A stretch of DNA of 31,908 bases from a virus (IMGVR_UViG_3300048023_000208:1-31908), one strand, 5' to 3'. Shown: positions 1-9,176, counted from the first letter of the stretch. Made by a program: numbers and translations. Notes: a model not told the origin generated them from the letters alone.

Positions 1-1465
1 TCTCAGGTCTCCCGTTTCTTACAAGGTACATAAAAGCATTTACTCTAGCGTGCGCCCACTGAGATGCAGACTTAACATTTGGGGAGTGTGATGTATTAAA
101 TGCACCTAAACCTCTCTGAAACACAGAAGATAACATTCCAACGGTTATTCCGTATCCTAATTTTTCTTTGTAACGCTCGTTGAAGTCATCAGCTTTCTTT
201 TGTAGGGCTTTTTTATCCTTTGCAGATACTTTAGCACCTGTTTTTCCAGACGCATCGCCTTTAGCGGACCCCTCACCCTTTGGCCTAGGGTTCGGAGTGT
301 CCGATTTGGGAGCTTTAGGGGACTTCTTTACTCCACCTCTTGGTCCTACCTCTGCTAGGTTGTGTTCTTTGCAGGGCATATACCAGGTTTTGCCTTCAAA
401 CTCGTGTTCGTGATACCCTTCACATCCAATATCTTGTGCAGCCTTCTCTGCAAGTTCTTTTGTTGCGTATGCAAGTCGGTCGTCTATAATAGCAGTGTTA
501 TCATCGATAACCATAGAAGCAAAATTACCTTTCCTGAACTGCTTCATCTTGCGGATAGCCCAATCAACACCTTCAGTACCACCCCAACCAAGCCAAGCAA
601 CATATCCTTTATCCTTCCAAGGCGTACCTCTTAGGTTTGGGTCTATTGTAGCATTCTTACGGTGTCTGTTAAATGAAGCCATTCTAGCAATCGTTGAACG
701 GCTGATTTTTTGACCTCTAGCGAGCTGATTGGCTCTTCTCCAGCCCACTCTAGTCATTCCAGCTACTTCATCACGACCATATCTATTTCTCCAATCAAGC
801 ACCTTACGTGCATTTTCTCTTGCAGCCTTAGGGTAATCATCATATGTACGTAATTCAACGTCCATAGCCTCTGTAAGCTCTTCTATGACTGATAAAGCCT
901 CTAGTTCTTCTTCTCCATACTCAGGAAGCTGTTCTTGAGGTCTTTCCATAGCATCTGCGAAGTGTCCTTCAATGCTAAATCCTTTTACCTTACCTGTTTT
1001 GACGTAATCAGACCATACTGAGTCGTCATATACCTTCATAGAGACCATCCAAGTACCATCAGGCAAGTCAAAGCCATATTTACGAGACTTATCTTGGTTT
1101 GTATCGTCTATAATCCAAGACTCTACTACAGATAACCCTTCTAGGTCTCCATCGTGTTCTAAGGTGGCATTATTTTGATTACCTTTAGTCAGGAAAAGCT
1201 CTGAGGCTTTTCTGACGGTCTCTTTAGAGAAATATATAAAGTATTCGTCTTCTCCGTTTTTACGATATATCTTCTTGTTAGGTATTAGTGCTGGACCCAT
1301 TAAGATTTGCTTCTCTTGGTCAACCTCAGCTAGCTTTACCTCTTGCGAACTAAGCATAATAAAGTCTTCTTGGATTGCAGGGTCATCTACGATTGAAATA
1401 GCATCTATTCCGCTAATTTCGTTTTCCTCGTCTATGATAAGCTCGATTACTTTTATCTCTTCCAT
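1..1465 (-). CDS. XkdF-type prohead protease fused to DUF5824-like domain (3' end outside window)
   Basis: The gene starts at the ATG at 1463-1465 and reads open for 488 codons to the window edge, so its C-terminus is missing. Residues 1-170 resemble the putative phage serine protease XkdF family, which matures the prohead; typical stretches are IVDDPAIQEDF and VKGFSIEGHF. Residues 205-310 carry a second region seen in phage head proteins (GMTRVGWRRANQLARG, VAWLGWGGTEG). After a Pro/Lys/Gly-rich linker the end (FNTSHSPNVKSASQWAHARV, then NAFMYLVRNGRPE) matches DUF5824. It follows the tape measure gene by 32 bases, which is unusual for a head protease; it would normally lie just before the capsid gene, found here at the other end of the window. 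No Shine-Dalgarno is visible; the leader is AT-rich. The protease call is family-based, and I did not assign catalytic residues. Confidence 0.75.
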   Translation of the reverse strand, partial: MEEIKVIELIIDEENEISGIDAISIVDDPAIQEDFIMLSSQEVKLAEVDQEKQILMGPALIPNKKIYRKNGEDEYFIYFSKETVRKASELFLTKGNQNNATLEHDGDLEGLSVVESWIIDDTNQDKSRKYGFDLPDGTWMVSMKVYDDSVWSDYVKTGKVKGFSIEGHFADAMERPQEQLPEYGEEELEALSVIEELTEAMDVELRTYDDYPKAARENARKVLDWRNRYGRDEVAGMTRVGWRRANQLARGQKISRSTIARMASFNRHRKNATIDPNLRGTPWKDKGYVAWLGWGGTEGVDWAIRKMKQFRKGNFASMVIDDNTAIIDDRLAYATKELAEKAAQDIGCEGYHEHEFEGKTWYMPCKEHNLAEVGPRGGVKKSPKAPKSDTPNPRPKGEGSAKGDASGKTGAKVSAKDKKALQKKADDFNERYKEKLGYGITVGMLSSVFQRGLGAFNTSHSPNVKSASQWAHARVNAFMYLVRNGRPE

Positions 1466-1497
1466 ATATAAATAACTTATTGAGTTGCTTTTTGTTC

Positions 1498-3549
1498 TTA
1501 TCCGAAGGACGCTGTATTGCTTATGTTTCTATCTAGTTCTTGTTGTGTGCTAATGTCTTTACCTACAACGAATGCCTTTACAGGTCTGGCTTGTTGACCA
1601 GCTACCGTAGTGGCTAGCTGACTTTGTGCAGAAGCCCCTACTACGTTGAAGTCTGGGGCTTGTATTGATGCTCCGCCACCTGCGCCTCCTGCACCTCCAC
1701 CACCTCCGATTGCTGATGGAACAAACTGCTGTCTGCTTATAGCTGCTGCTGTTGCTAATCCTGATGCCAAAACAATACCATATGCAATCTTGGATAATGG
1801 AAGTGCTGCTATTCCAAGAAACTTCTCAGGACCAGCAAGAACAGCTTCTCTAGCCCTACTTGCACTTATGAATGCAGTTATTATAGCTTCCCCCATAGCG
1901 ACAGCTTTTTGTATCTTAAACTGTTTTTCTGCAATCTTATCTCTTTTTCTAGCTAAGTTTTCTTCGTTAGCTGATATTTGATTATTTAAAGCGTCTCTTT
2001 GTTTTACAGTTAATTTTTCATTATCCAACCTTTTTCTTAGTTGATTATTTATAAGAACAGTCTTTCTCTCCTCCCTGCTTATTTCAGCCTCAAATAATAA
2101 GTCGCCTGCTTGTTTAAAAGTTTCATATGCACCTAAAAGGGAGTCTATAGCTCTTTTTAGTGCATCCGCTTGTTCTTTCTGAGTCTTTAAGAAGTCTTTT
2201 TGTTCATTGTTATTTTTCTTAGCTAATTTACGAAGACCCTTAAGGGCGTTAGTCGCATTAGAACCAAGCTCCTCTATTGCTGATTTTTGTAATTTAAGCT
2301 CATCTACACTTAAACCTTTAAACATTGCCTCTATGGTTAACATAAGTTCTTTGTCTGACATCTTATCAAAGAGACTTGAAAGGTCATTTACAAGTGGCTT
2401 TACCTTATCCCTAGCATCACTAGAACCATCCTCGATTGAGCCAAAAAAATCTATTATACCCTTTACTAAATCTGGAGAATTAAGTATAGAACTCATTTTA
2501 TTTATTTCTCCCGAAAGCTCATCGGCTTTCTTTGCAGCTTTAGTAGACTCTTTCATAAAAGGTCCTCTAATCATATCTCCAGCTTTACGAGCTAATTCAC
2601 CTACTTTATTAAAGAAGGTTTGAACAGTGCTGACCTCATCCTTCTGGAAAACGGTTGCTTTTGTTTTTTCTTTGAGCAGTTCTACCTCTTTATCAATTAG
2701 GTCCTGCATTAAAGACTTTATAAGAGCCTTCTTAGCCTCTCCTTTTATAAATGCGTCTAAATCATCAGTAGCCTTCTGAGTTAAGCCACCAAACTTATCT
2801 AGTTCTAAATTTAAGCTTTCAAATGTAGAATTTAACGTATCTACAATTTCTTGATTTTGTTCTGCGGATAAATTTAGTTTAGTTAATGCTCTTTGAGCAA
2901 AGGTTAACGCTGCGGCTTGCTCATTAAGTGTATTAGAGAATGACTTAACAGCTTCGTCTGCTTTAGACATACCGCCAAAAAGCTTCTGTACAGCAGCAAT
3001 AAGCACTTGGAATAATATGATTATTCCCAAAGGACCTTTTAATTGCCTACCTAGCAGCTTAAATGCCTTAGTCGTACCTCCAGTCTTCGCCATTAAGGTA
3101 ACCATAAGAGTAGCTAACTGAGACAAGTTGTTTGTTATCGCAGTAATACCAAACGGTAAATCAGATATAGTACGACCAAATTCAGTAAGCGTAGCACCAG
3201 CAAGACCAGCATTCGATATTTGGTCTTCATTGACTTTATTCTGAGTCATTGTAGTCTCAGTAAGACCACGCATTTTTACTTGAAGCTGCTCAATAGCTGC
3301 GGTTTGCCTTTTGTAATCTGCTGCTGTTTTAGCACTATTATCTCTTATTTCCTTAAGAGCCTTTATCTGTCTCCTGTAGTCTGCGACAGAACCTTTTAAT
3401 ATTGGGTCTTGCCTCTTTATCGCTTCCTGGAAAGCCTCAGCAGCTTTCTGCGCTCGCATAAACCCTCCGCCAAGCTGGTCAATTTGAACCTTAGCTTGTC
3501 CATCATCGACTTTAATTCTTACGATTATATCTTGTGTTTGTTTTGCCAT
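1498..3549 (-). CDS. Tail tape measure protein
   Basis: This 683-residue protein sets tail length in siphoviruses and is probably expelled during DNA injection. Features seen: an alanine- and glutamine-rich coiled-coil N-terminus (about 30-100), hydrophobic stretches near 150-195 (LSQLATLMVTLMAKTGG, LGIIILFQVLIAAVQ), a long charged helical middle, another coiled coil near 485-560, a hydrophobic segment near 560-620 and a glycine-rich linker before the conserved tail (PVKAFVVGKDISTQQELDRN). This organisation is typical of Bacteroidetes phage tape measures. The length is short, predicting a tail of roughly 100 nm by the usual 0.15 nm per residue rule. Its ATG overlaps the stop of the preceding small gene (TAATG), indicating translational coupling. 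Confidence 0.85.
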   Translation of the reverse strand: MAKQTQDIIVRIKVDDGQAKVQIDQLGGGFMRAQKAAEAFQEAIKRQDPILKGSVADYRRQIKALKEIRDNSAKTAADYKRQTAAIEQLQVKMRGLTETTMTQNKVNEDQISNAGLAGATLTEFGRTISDLPFGITAITNNLSQLATLMVTLMAKTGGTTKAFKLLGRQLKGPLGIIILFQVLIAAVQKLFGGMSKADEAVKSFSNTLNEQAAALTFAQRALTKLNLSAEQNQEIVDTLNSTFESLNLELDKFGGLTQKATDDLDAFIKGEAKKALIKSLMQDLIDKEVELLKEKTKATVFQKDEVSTVQTFFNKVGELARKAGDMIRGPFMKESTKAAKKADELSGEINKMSSILNSPDLVKGIIDFFGSIEDGSSDARDKVKPLVNDLSSLFDKMSDKELMLTIEAMFKGLSVDELKLQKSAIEELGSNATNALKGLRKLAKKNNNEQKDFLKTQKEQADALKRAIDSLLGAYETFKQAGDLLFEAEISREERKTVLINNQLRKRLDNEKLTVKQRDALNNQISANEENLARKRDKIAEKQFKIQKAVAMGEAIITAFISASRAREAVLAGPEKFLGIAALPLSKIAYGIVLASGLATAAAISRQQFVPSAIGGGGGAGGAGGGASIQAPDFNVVGASAQSQLATTVAGQQARPVKAFVVGKDISTQQELDRNISNTASFG

Positions 3550-3686
3550 TACTTAAATCTTTTTCGTTTGTTAATTGCCTCTTTTACCGTCTTAGGTGCT
3601 TGATATTTACCTTTGGCGATGTCGATGTAAGGCGACACGCCATAATAGTCATCTAACTTCAATAAGTCTAAAATATGCTTTATCAT
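3549..3686 (-). CDS. Small basic protein between tail protein and tape measure (45 aa)
   Basis: A 45-codon gene filling the gap between the large tail protein and the tape measure gene. Its ATG overlaps the upstream stop (ATGA, 3683-3686) and its TAA overlaps the tape measure ATG (TAATG), so the three are tightly coupled. The protein has an N-terminal amphipathic helix (MIKHILDLLKLDD), the central string GVSPYIDIAKGKYQAPKTV and a strongly basic end (NKRKRFK). I do not recognise a function; the position suggests a minor tail or tail-assembly role. Coupling on both sides makes it very likely to be a real gene. Confidence 0.7.
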   Translation of the reverse strand: MIKHILDLLKLDDYYGVSPYIDIAKGKYQAPKTVKEAINKRKRFK

Positions 3687-5986
3687 AATACGTTTAATAA
3701 TTCTAGTTTAGATTCACCTGTCTTTAGGTTGGTATCTATTGAGTTTATAGTAAATACTTTTTCTCCTATCTGAAATCTATCATTTAGCTTATAATTAAGT
3801 AATATGCTATTAGGTAAATGTGCTGTTAGTTTAAATATCCTTTTCTTAGCATCAAATGCGTCCTCTATATATGTTTGATAAAATTTCCTAAACAATGAGT
3901 TAGTGTTTCCTCCGTAATTTGTTTGATTCCATTCATCAACCTCATCGTCAAAGTTTATCGTAAAATCTGGGGGTACTGAAGATGTGCCGTTTTCAACTGT
4001 ATTAGATGGCTTCCAATAGGAAGTCAATCCTTCGTGTGCTAATCCATTCCAATTTATCCTGTCGTCCCCAGACAAACCCGTTATTCTTATTCCGTAGAAA
4101 AGAAATGGTGCTGTCAACACAGAATCATAGTTTGCTGTTGGCTGGGGTTCAGCATTATCATCTGGCTTAAAGTTATCTCCTGCGGAATAACCCCATTGAA
4201 TATCGGTAAGACCTATTCCTGTTGTATTTTCATCAATAAGTCTCTCAAACTTAAAGTGTTCAAATGGTGTCTCTATCTTATATGGTTTCCCTCTATCTAT
4301 ATCTTGAGGATGGAAAATTGAGTCTCCAAATACTTCGTTGTTAACTTCCTCGTGGTTGAGCATTAAAAGCGTTTTTGGTTCTTTATTCTTAAACTCAATC
4401 TCGCTAAATGGTATTGTAGATTCTATGTCTGTTTCTGAAGAATCAACATATTTGCTTATGTCAAAAATCTTTGGATTGTCATTGTAATAATCATCAAGAG
4501 GTAAAACTCTTATTTTACCATAATCATTATCGGTTAAGTCGTCTACAAGGTAGGATGTTAGGTTGAACATTTTGAATAAACCAGTCAGGAAATCTATTGT
4601 TTTCATCTTTGGTATTCTTTCTGTTGGTCTTATCTCTCCACTTGCCGTTGCTGTTATTGAATCAGGTTCGTGATTTCCATCAAAAATAGTAACATAACTT
4701 GCAATAGAAGTGTCCTTTCTTTGTTGTCTTATCCTTAAGCTAAAATCAGCCTGAAACCCACCTTCTGAATCAATTAAAAACTTTACGCCATAATCCTGAA
4801 GTGAAGCTGGACCTGGAAACCCAGACGGGTTTAACGTGAGAGACAATGTCTGTGGCCCTGATTGATTATCAAAACTTCCTAAGACGTTGTTGTTGTCAAG
4901 AGTGTTTATCATTTTGACGTTATAAGGTCCAGATGAGGTTGTTGTAACCGTTAAATCAAGAACTATATTATATCTGTCGGCAGTCTTAAAAGAGCCAGTA
5001 TCAATCCAGGTCTGAACTCTTAAAACAGAGTTTGTATCTCCTCCAGAACTTATAAACGATGGCGTTATACTTCCTGAATATGTAGGTGTCTCAAAACTAG
5101 ATAGTGTATCTCCAGACGTATAACTAAAGTTCGATAGTGTAGTCTCTACTGTTTCGTCATCTCCGCCTATTCTACCTTTCTCCCTGCTTAACCACATATA
5201 CAAACCTCTGTTTGCTGTTGTGCCATCTCCTGCAAATGCTTCTGAATCAAAGAAGTCTCTTGTAAACTGTATATCGGGGTATTTATCCTCTATCGCTTCT
5301 ATTATATACAGAAGTCGTATAGCTGGTTTTAAATCATCAAACTGTAACGCAACATCTTTATTGTGTGTATTTCCTGTACTGTCAAAATAATGTAAATCTC
5401 CAGAAATTGTGTTTGCCGAATGACTTGTATCAGAATTAAAATAAAGTCTCTTTGTGTGCGTTACAAGCGGTACAATCAATGGGTCGTATTTAACTACGCT
5501 ATCAACCGTTTGATTTAGATTGCTTGTAAGTCTTGTTTTTGTATTTGGACTCGTGTAGTCGTATTTAAAATTATCTAGCCATTCAAGCGTTTCTAGATCA
5601 TCATCTCCTAATACATCCTTCAATGTTACTGTATTGCCAAAGAATGTTACGTTATAAGCGAATGGCTTGTTCTCCTTCATCTTAACGCCATTCAGAAATA
5701 TTTTACCATCCCTAAAAGGAATGTAGTTTATCTCAAGCCTTGCGTCAACCTTTTTTCTTGCATCAAACGCACCTACTGATATAAAATAGTTATAGAAGTG
5801 TTTGAATATCTTGTTATTCTTCTTTGAAGCAGGGAGTGTGAAAGTTTGAGAAAAGTCCGTAAACACTTTAGAAATGTCTCGTATGTCCTGTATTTTAGAT
5901 GTTAATGATATTGTTTCATCCTCAAACAAGTCCACCGCCTGAAACACATTATCGGCATCTTTTATATACAATACTACTTTATTCAT
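3683..5986 (-). CDS. Large tail protein, probable tail-tip or baseplate component
   Basis: A 767-residue protein upstream of the tape measure gene. The N-terminus (VVLYIKDADNVFQAVDLFED, then a segment with FTDFSQTFTLPASKKN) is characteristic of a large structural protein seen in many Bacteroidetes siphoviruses. The remainder is rich in predicted beta strand, with aromatic and acidic residues and no transmembrane segment or recognised catalytic motif. A tail-tip (hub or distal-tail-like) role is inferred from size and position, not from an enzymatic signature. Start and stop overlap both neighbours (shared base at 5986, ATGA at the 3' end), so it belongs to a single tail operon. Confidence 0.6.
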   Translation of the reverse strand: MNKVVLYIKDADNVFQAVDLFEDETISLTSKIQDIRDISKVFTDFSQTFTLPASKKNNKIFKHFYNYFISVGAFDARKKVDARLEINYIPFRDGKIFLNGVKMKENKPFAYNVTFFGNTVTLKDVLGDDDLETLEWLDNFKYDYTSPNTKTRLTSNLNQTVDSVVKYDPLIVPLVTHTKRLYFNSDTSHSANTISGDLHYFDSTGNTHNKDVALQFDDLKPAIRLLYIIEAIEDKYPDIQFTRDFFDSEAFAGDGTTANRGLYMWLSREKGRIGGDDETVETTLSNFSYTSGDTLSSFETPTYSGSITPSFISSGGDTNSVLRVQTWIDTGSFKTADRYNIVLDLTVTTTSSGPYNVKMINTLDNNNVLGSFDNQSGPQTLSLTLNPSGFPGPASLQDYGVKFLIDSEGGFQADFSLRIRQQRKDTSIASYVTIFDGNHEPDSITATASGEIRPTERIPKMKTIDFLTGLFKMFNLTSYLVDDLTDNDYGKIRVLPLDDYYNDNPKIFDISKYVDSSETDIESTIPFSEIEFKNKEPKTLLMLNHEEVNNEVFGDSIFHPQDIDRGKPYKIETPFEHFKFERLIDENTTGIGLTDIQWGYSAGDNFKPDDNAEPQPTANYDSVLTAPFLFYGIRITGLSGDDRINWNGLAHEGLTSYWKPSNTVENGTSSVPPDFTINFDDEVDEWNQTNYGGNTNSLFRKFYQTYIEDAFDAKKRIFKLTAHLPNSILLNYKLNDRFQIGEKVFTINSIDTNLKTGESKLELLNVL

Positions 5987-7383
5987 TATCTAATGTTGTT
6001 TATTATATCTGCTGCTACATCAAACTCCATTGTATACTGGATTAACTTATCGTTGACAGATTTCTTTAACTGCAAGGAATTACTTTTTAGCTTCAATGGT
6101 ACAATCTTTTCTTCGTCAGTAAGTCTTGTCATCCATATCTGCTCCGACAGCATAAGCTGCTTTATGTGTTCGTTACAGGACTCATCAATGTAATCCGTGT
6201 TTAGTGTAATACTTTCATTACCTATTAGGTTCAGCGTTCTCATTTGATGGGAAGATGTATCGTAGCTAAAGTTAGCAAAATCCATTACAGATGCCTTGTA
6301 GTCCTCTGTTTTTCTATTTACAGACTCATTACTTCTTCTTGTAAAATACATATCCTGCAATGCGCCAAACTTATTCACAAACGTAACTCGTATTGGCTCA
6401 TATTTTGAGCAGTCAAATGTTTTTACTTTTAGTACTTTAGTTTTTGTTTCTGTGGCGTTGGTGTAGTTAACGTAAACCTCGTCAATCTCTCCTAAATCTA
6501 CTTCTTCTTCAAACGCCTCTAACAATGTGTTGTTCTCAAACACACCACCTTGTGATTCCAATACTCTTTCTATGTAGCTATCTGCTGTTGAATTACCATC
6601 AGATGCTATGTATTGGATTTTCTGGTCGGTATTATCATTGTCTGATATACTTTTAGTATATATGGTTTCCCCGTTTAATCTAAACGACACGCTATTCGTT
6701 GTTTCAGCACTTACAGGAATGTTTATGCTTCTGTCGTTTACCCTATATATATTCCCTTCAGGAATCATTAATCCTTCATCAAGGTCTGGATTGATACCTT
6801 CCTCAAAGTAGCCATATCCCTCTGTCGCTAAAAAGCTATAATAACCGCTTATGATAAAGTATGCTTCTCCTGTCGTAAATATATTGGTGTCTAAAGTTAG
6901 TTGAGTATCTGAATCTACCGAAACTACATTTGCTGTATTTCCTTGTGAGTCAACAGCTATGTCTCCTACCGCTACGGTAGATGTGAAGGAAGCTGTATTA
7001 TCTCTAAGTTCATCTACAACTGATGCGGTTGCGGTACCAGATGTCTTAATATTTTCTATTTCAGAAGGTGTTGAAGTCCAGCTATATATTGGGCTTCCAT
7101 TTGTGTCTGAAACACTAACGTCAATTATTACCCAAACGCAATAGCTGTCATATTCTCCATCATACTTTGTTTCAATGTAATCTCTTACAAGTTCTGATAT
7201 TTCAAATACAACGTAATTGTTTGCCTCAAGTTCTGACTTGGTTATTGTATATTTTAAATCAGCAGAATCAAGTGATGTTTTTTTTACCCCCTCATAAATA
7301 TATAGCTTTAATTCTGCGCTATCTAAATTTGAGTCTGCTATCTTTACGTAAAACGGACTTCGTGTGTTTATTAGTTTTGCCAT
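5986..7383 (-). CDS. Tail structural protein with an inserted beta-rich domain
   Basis: A 465-residue structural protein starting MAKLINTRSPFYVKI. Residues 1-93 and about 166-465 look like one protein, whereas residues about 94-165 form a distinct Thr/Ser/Val/Asp-rich block (TASVVDELRDNTASFTSTV, SVDSDTQLTLDTNIFTTG). This resembles a small repeat-like beta domain found inserted in unrelated phage virion proteins. No catalytic motif is visible. It is flanked by, and overlaps, genes for a tail completion-like protein and the large tail protein, so a role in tail or tail-tip structure is inferred. The start ATG at 7381-7383 follows directly on the upstream gene's stop. Confidence 0.55.
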   Translation of the reverse strand: MAKLINTRSPFYVKIADSNLDSAELKLYIYEGVKKTSLDSADLKYTITKSELEANNYVVFEISELVRDYIETKYDGEYDSYCVWVIIDVSVSDTNGSPIYSWTSTPSEIENIKTSGTATASVVDELRDNTASFTSTVAVGDIAVDSQGNTANVVSVDSDTQLTLDTNIFTTGEAYFIISGYYSFLATEGYGYFEEGINPDLDEGLMIPEGNIYRVNDRSINIPVSAETTNSVSFRLNGETIYTKSISDNDNTDQKIQYIASDGNSTADSYIERVLESQGGVFENNTLLEAFEEEVDLGEIDEVYVNYTNATETKTKVLKVKTFDCSKYEPIRVTFVNKFGALQDMYFTRRSNESVNRKTEDYKASVMDFANFSYDTSSHQMRTLNLIGNESITLNTDYIDESCNEHIKQLMLSEQIWMTRLTDEEKIVPLKLKSNSLQLKKSVNDKLIQYTMEFDVAADIINNIR

Positions 7384-7895
7384 TATTGTCTGCTTATGTT
7401 TTCGTTTAACATATTTCTAATATCTTCTGCGTAAGCCTCACTAAGAGACTTTGTTATTATGTCTGCTATGTTTATATATGATATTCCAACGTAGTTAGAA
7501 CCTAAATATCCTTTTCTGCCTATACTTCTAGCTATATTAAAAGCTGCTCTGTTTATATAACCATCTGTTTTTGGTAAAAACCTTCCGTTTTTATTCCTTA
7601 ATGTAAAACTTGACTTCTTCTTTATCCACAAAGCTATACTCTGGTACGGAGGTCTAGGACCGTTGTAACCTAAATCTACAGAGCCTGAATAAGCAGAGGT
7701 TGAAAATACATCAACCCCATCCCCACTCAAGTTATAATCGAATGTATCAACAAGTGATGGTGGTTCACTACCCACCACCTTATCCTGACTTCTTAGAGTC
7801 TCCTGTAACTCAGGAATAATAACATCCCTAGCGAGTTGTTCAAGGACTTCTTCTACCCTAGCGAATCTACCTGTAAGTGGACTTCTAGCTGCCAT
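7383..7895 (-). CDS. Putative tail completion protein (HK97 gp10-like position and size)
   Basis: About 170 residues, starting MAARSPLTGRFARVEEVLEQ. I place the start at the ATG at 7893-7895, which overlaps the upstream stop as TAATG; a TTG two codons upstream is possible but less likely. The protein has a basic N-terminus, a Pro/Tyr-rich centre (GYNGPRPPYQSIALWI) and a helical C-terminus. Size, charge and position between the chaperone cistrons and large tail proteins resemble HK97 gp10-like tail completion proteins, but similarity is weak by eye. Function is inferred from context. Confidence 0.5.
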   Translation of the reverse strand: MAARSPLTGRFARVEEVLEQLARDVIIPELQETLRSQDKVVGSEPPSLVDTFDYNLSGDGVDVFSTSAYSGSVDLGYNGPRPPYQSIALWIKKKSSFTLRNKNGRFLPKTDGYINRAAFNIARSIGRKGYLGSNYVGISYINIADIITKSLSEAYAEDIRNMLNENISRQ

Positions 7896-8356
7896 TAGCA
7901 AATAGTTACTTCGTTATTAGGGAATGATATAACAATGTCTATACCCCATCCAGCAAGCTGATTCTCAAATCTATCTAAGAATGGCTGTGCTGTAAGGTCT
8001 GATTCTATTTGGAACAAGTCCTCATAGCCCTGTCCCCTTCTCAGGTCTGCCACTAAAATGTTGGCTTCCGCCAACAGAGTGTTTAGGATATCCTGTAGGT
8101 TGTCATTACCGTAAAAGTCATCTGTCATTTCTGAGTCCCTGTTGTCGTCTACAATATCCAATAATAGCAGATTAATCGTCACCTCCAGCTTATATTCCTG
8201 AAACGACACATTTCCCATATTGATGTGTGCAATAGGAAATATATCTGTTTTATTCAGGTCAACACTGAACAGGTCTCCAAACGATACTGTTTGTATGTTA
8301 GGGGACTGTCTGAGCTTGTCCTTTATCTTATCTAATACTTCGTATACTGCTCTCAT
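7895..8356 (-). CDS. Minor tail or tail-completion protein, unknown
   Basis: A 153-residue protein starting MRAVYEVLDKIKDKLRQS. Strand-rich segments (FPIAHINMGNVSFQEYKLEV, then TINLLLLDIVDD) and a C-terminal strand (GIDIVISFPNNEV) suggest a small alpha/beta structural protein like the head-to-tail or tail-terminator proteins in this position in other siphoviruses. Its ATG (8354-8356) overlaps the TGA that ends the -1 frame extension of the tail chaperone (8353-8355), forming ATGA. That overlap is independent support that the -1 frame extension is real. The exact role cannot be assigned. Confidence 0.5.
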   Translation of the reverse strand: MRAVYEVLDKIKDKLRQSPNIQTVSFGDLFSVDLNKTDIFPIAHINMGNVSFQEYKLEVTINLLLLDIVDDNRDSEMTDDFYGNDNLQDILNTLLAEANILVADLRRGQGYEDLFQIESDLTAQPFLDRFENQLAGWGIDIVISFPNNEVTIC

Positions 8357-8613
8357 CGCTTACTCATTCTTTCTATTCGCATTCTTTCTAATTCGTTCTT
8401 TTCCTTTTCAAACTCCATCCACATTAAGCACTTACCTAGATTGGTTTTTGTAACCTCTCCAAACTTAAGGACATCTCCTCCAGCGAGTGCATATATTGAT
8501 TGATACCATCCCCATTTGCTTCCGAAGGATGCTTCTGCTGACGTAGGTCCTTCTGAACCTCCTCCTGTAAAGAGTGAAGGGTAGTTCTCAATAATTCTTT
8601 CCCTAAACTGTAA
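8353..8613 (-). CDS. -1 frame extension of the tail chaperone (T-like part of a G-T fusion)
   Basis: Reading in the -1 frame from the nine-T run gives 86 codons ending at TGA 8353-8355, overlapping the next gene's ATG. The translated segment contains KWGWYQSIYALAGGDVLKF and EVTKTNLGKCLMWMEFEKEK, which resembles the C-terminal chaperone segment of Bacteroidetes phages much better than the zero frame does. It has no start of its own in a sensible place, so it should be expressed by frameshifting, giving a fusion of about 258 residues. The alternative is a one-base homopolymer error: ten T's would make a single uninterrupted gene. Confidence 0.7.
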   Translation of the reverse strand, partial: LQFRERIIENYPSLFTGGGSEGPTSAEASFGSKWGWYQSIYALAGGDVLKFGEVTKTNLGKCLMWMEFEKEKNELERMRIERMSKR

Positions 8614-9128
8614 AAAAAAACCATAGCACCTGTAGCAACCGTCATTGGAGCGTCCTTCATTATATCTGCATACTTAGAAGAACCCTTATATTCCTCTATC
8701 TCGTAGAAATCTTTGTTTCCTCCGATTATAGGTCTGTACATAACTGCAAGTGCTTTGTGCATTTGCTCCCAGTCCGATATATAGCTTTCTAGGTCTACAT
8801 ACTCACCTAAAGTCATTTCGCTGAGGTTAGGCATAAAACCAAACTCAACCGTTTTACCGCTTGGGTCTGTCATAGTAAATCTACGTTGGAGCTTATCTTC
8901 CCTAGACATCATACTTATTATATGCTCTACTATAAAGTCTAGTTCTGTAATAGGCATTTTATTTGCCTCACTAAGTTCAAGCCCACAGAATATTTGTAAC
9001 ACCTTCAATCGATGAAAATCGACATCTATGTCTTCGTTGTCTTGTAACAACTTAACATACCTCTGATACTTGTGTAGCTGAATGTTTTCTTTTACTGAGG
9101 GGACTTTAATCTGAAATTCTTTAGTCAT
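8436..9128 (-). CDS. Tail assembly chaperone, zero-frame product (G-like)
   Basis: The zero-frame protein starting MTKEFQIKVPSVKEN is about 230 residues. A GTG 21 bases upstream is in frame, but the ATG at 9126-9128 sits behind the leader AGTTATATATAT, also found before the gene at 30386, so I prefer it. Content is mostly helical and acidic, as expected for a G-type chaperone that binds the tape measure protein. After the nine-T run at 8612-8620 the zero frame gives 59 more residues that look less protein-like than the -1 frame. Known biology: siphoviruses commonly make G and G-T chaperones by a -1 frameshift upstream of the tape measure gene. A promoter-like sequence lies about 50 bases upstream. 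Confidence 0.65.
   Translation of the reverse strand: MTKEFQIKVPSVKENIQLHKYQRYVKLLQDNEDIDVDFHRLKVLQIFCGLELSEANKMPITELDFIVEHIISMMSREDKLQRRFTMTDPSGKTVEFGFMPNLSEMTLGEYVDLESYISDWEQMHKALAVMYRPIIGGNKDFYEIEEYKGSSKYADIMKDAPMTVATGAMVFFYSLGKELLRTTLHSLQEEVQKDLRQQKHPSEANGDGINQYMHSLEEMSLSLERLQKPI
8613..8619 (-). other. Slippery heptamer T TTT TTT for -1 frameshifting
   Basis: Within a nine-T run (8612-8620 on the minus strand), the zero-frame codons are GTT TTT TTT TAC, giving a heptamer T TTT TTT in exactly the X XXY YYZ phase. Both tRNAs can re-pair perfectly after slipping back one base. Only a weak downstream stem (AGGG with CCCT) was noticed. Confidence 0.65.
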
Positions 9129-9176
9129 ATATATATAACTTAGAATCACTTAATGTGTACCACAATACATTTGTTA

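Noticed and set aside
1646-2623. Long plus-strand open frames opposite the tape measure gene
   Set aside because: They mirror the minus-strand coding sequence, have Ser/Leu/Pro-rich composition typical of antisense shadows, and lack neighbours on that strand.
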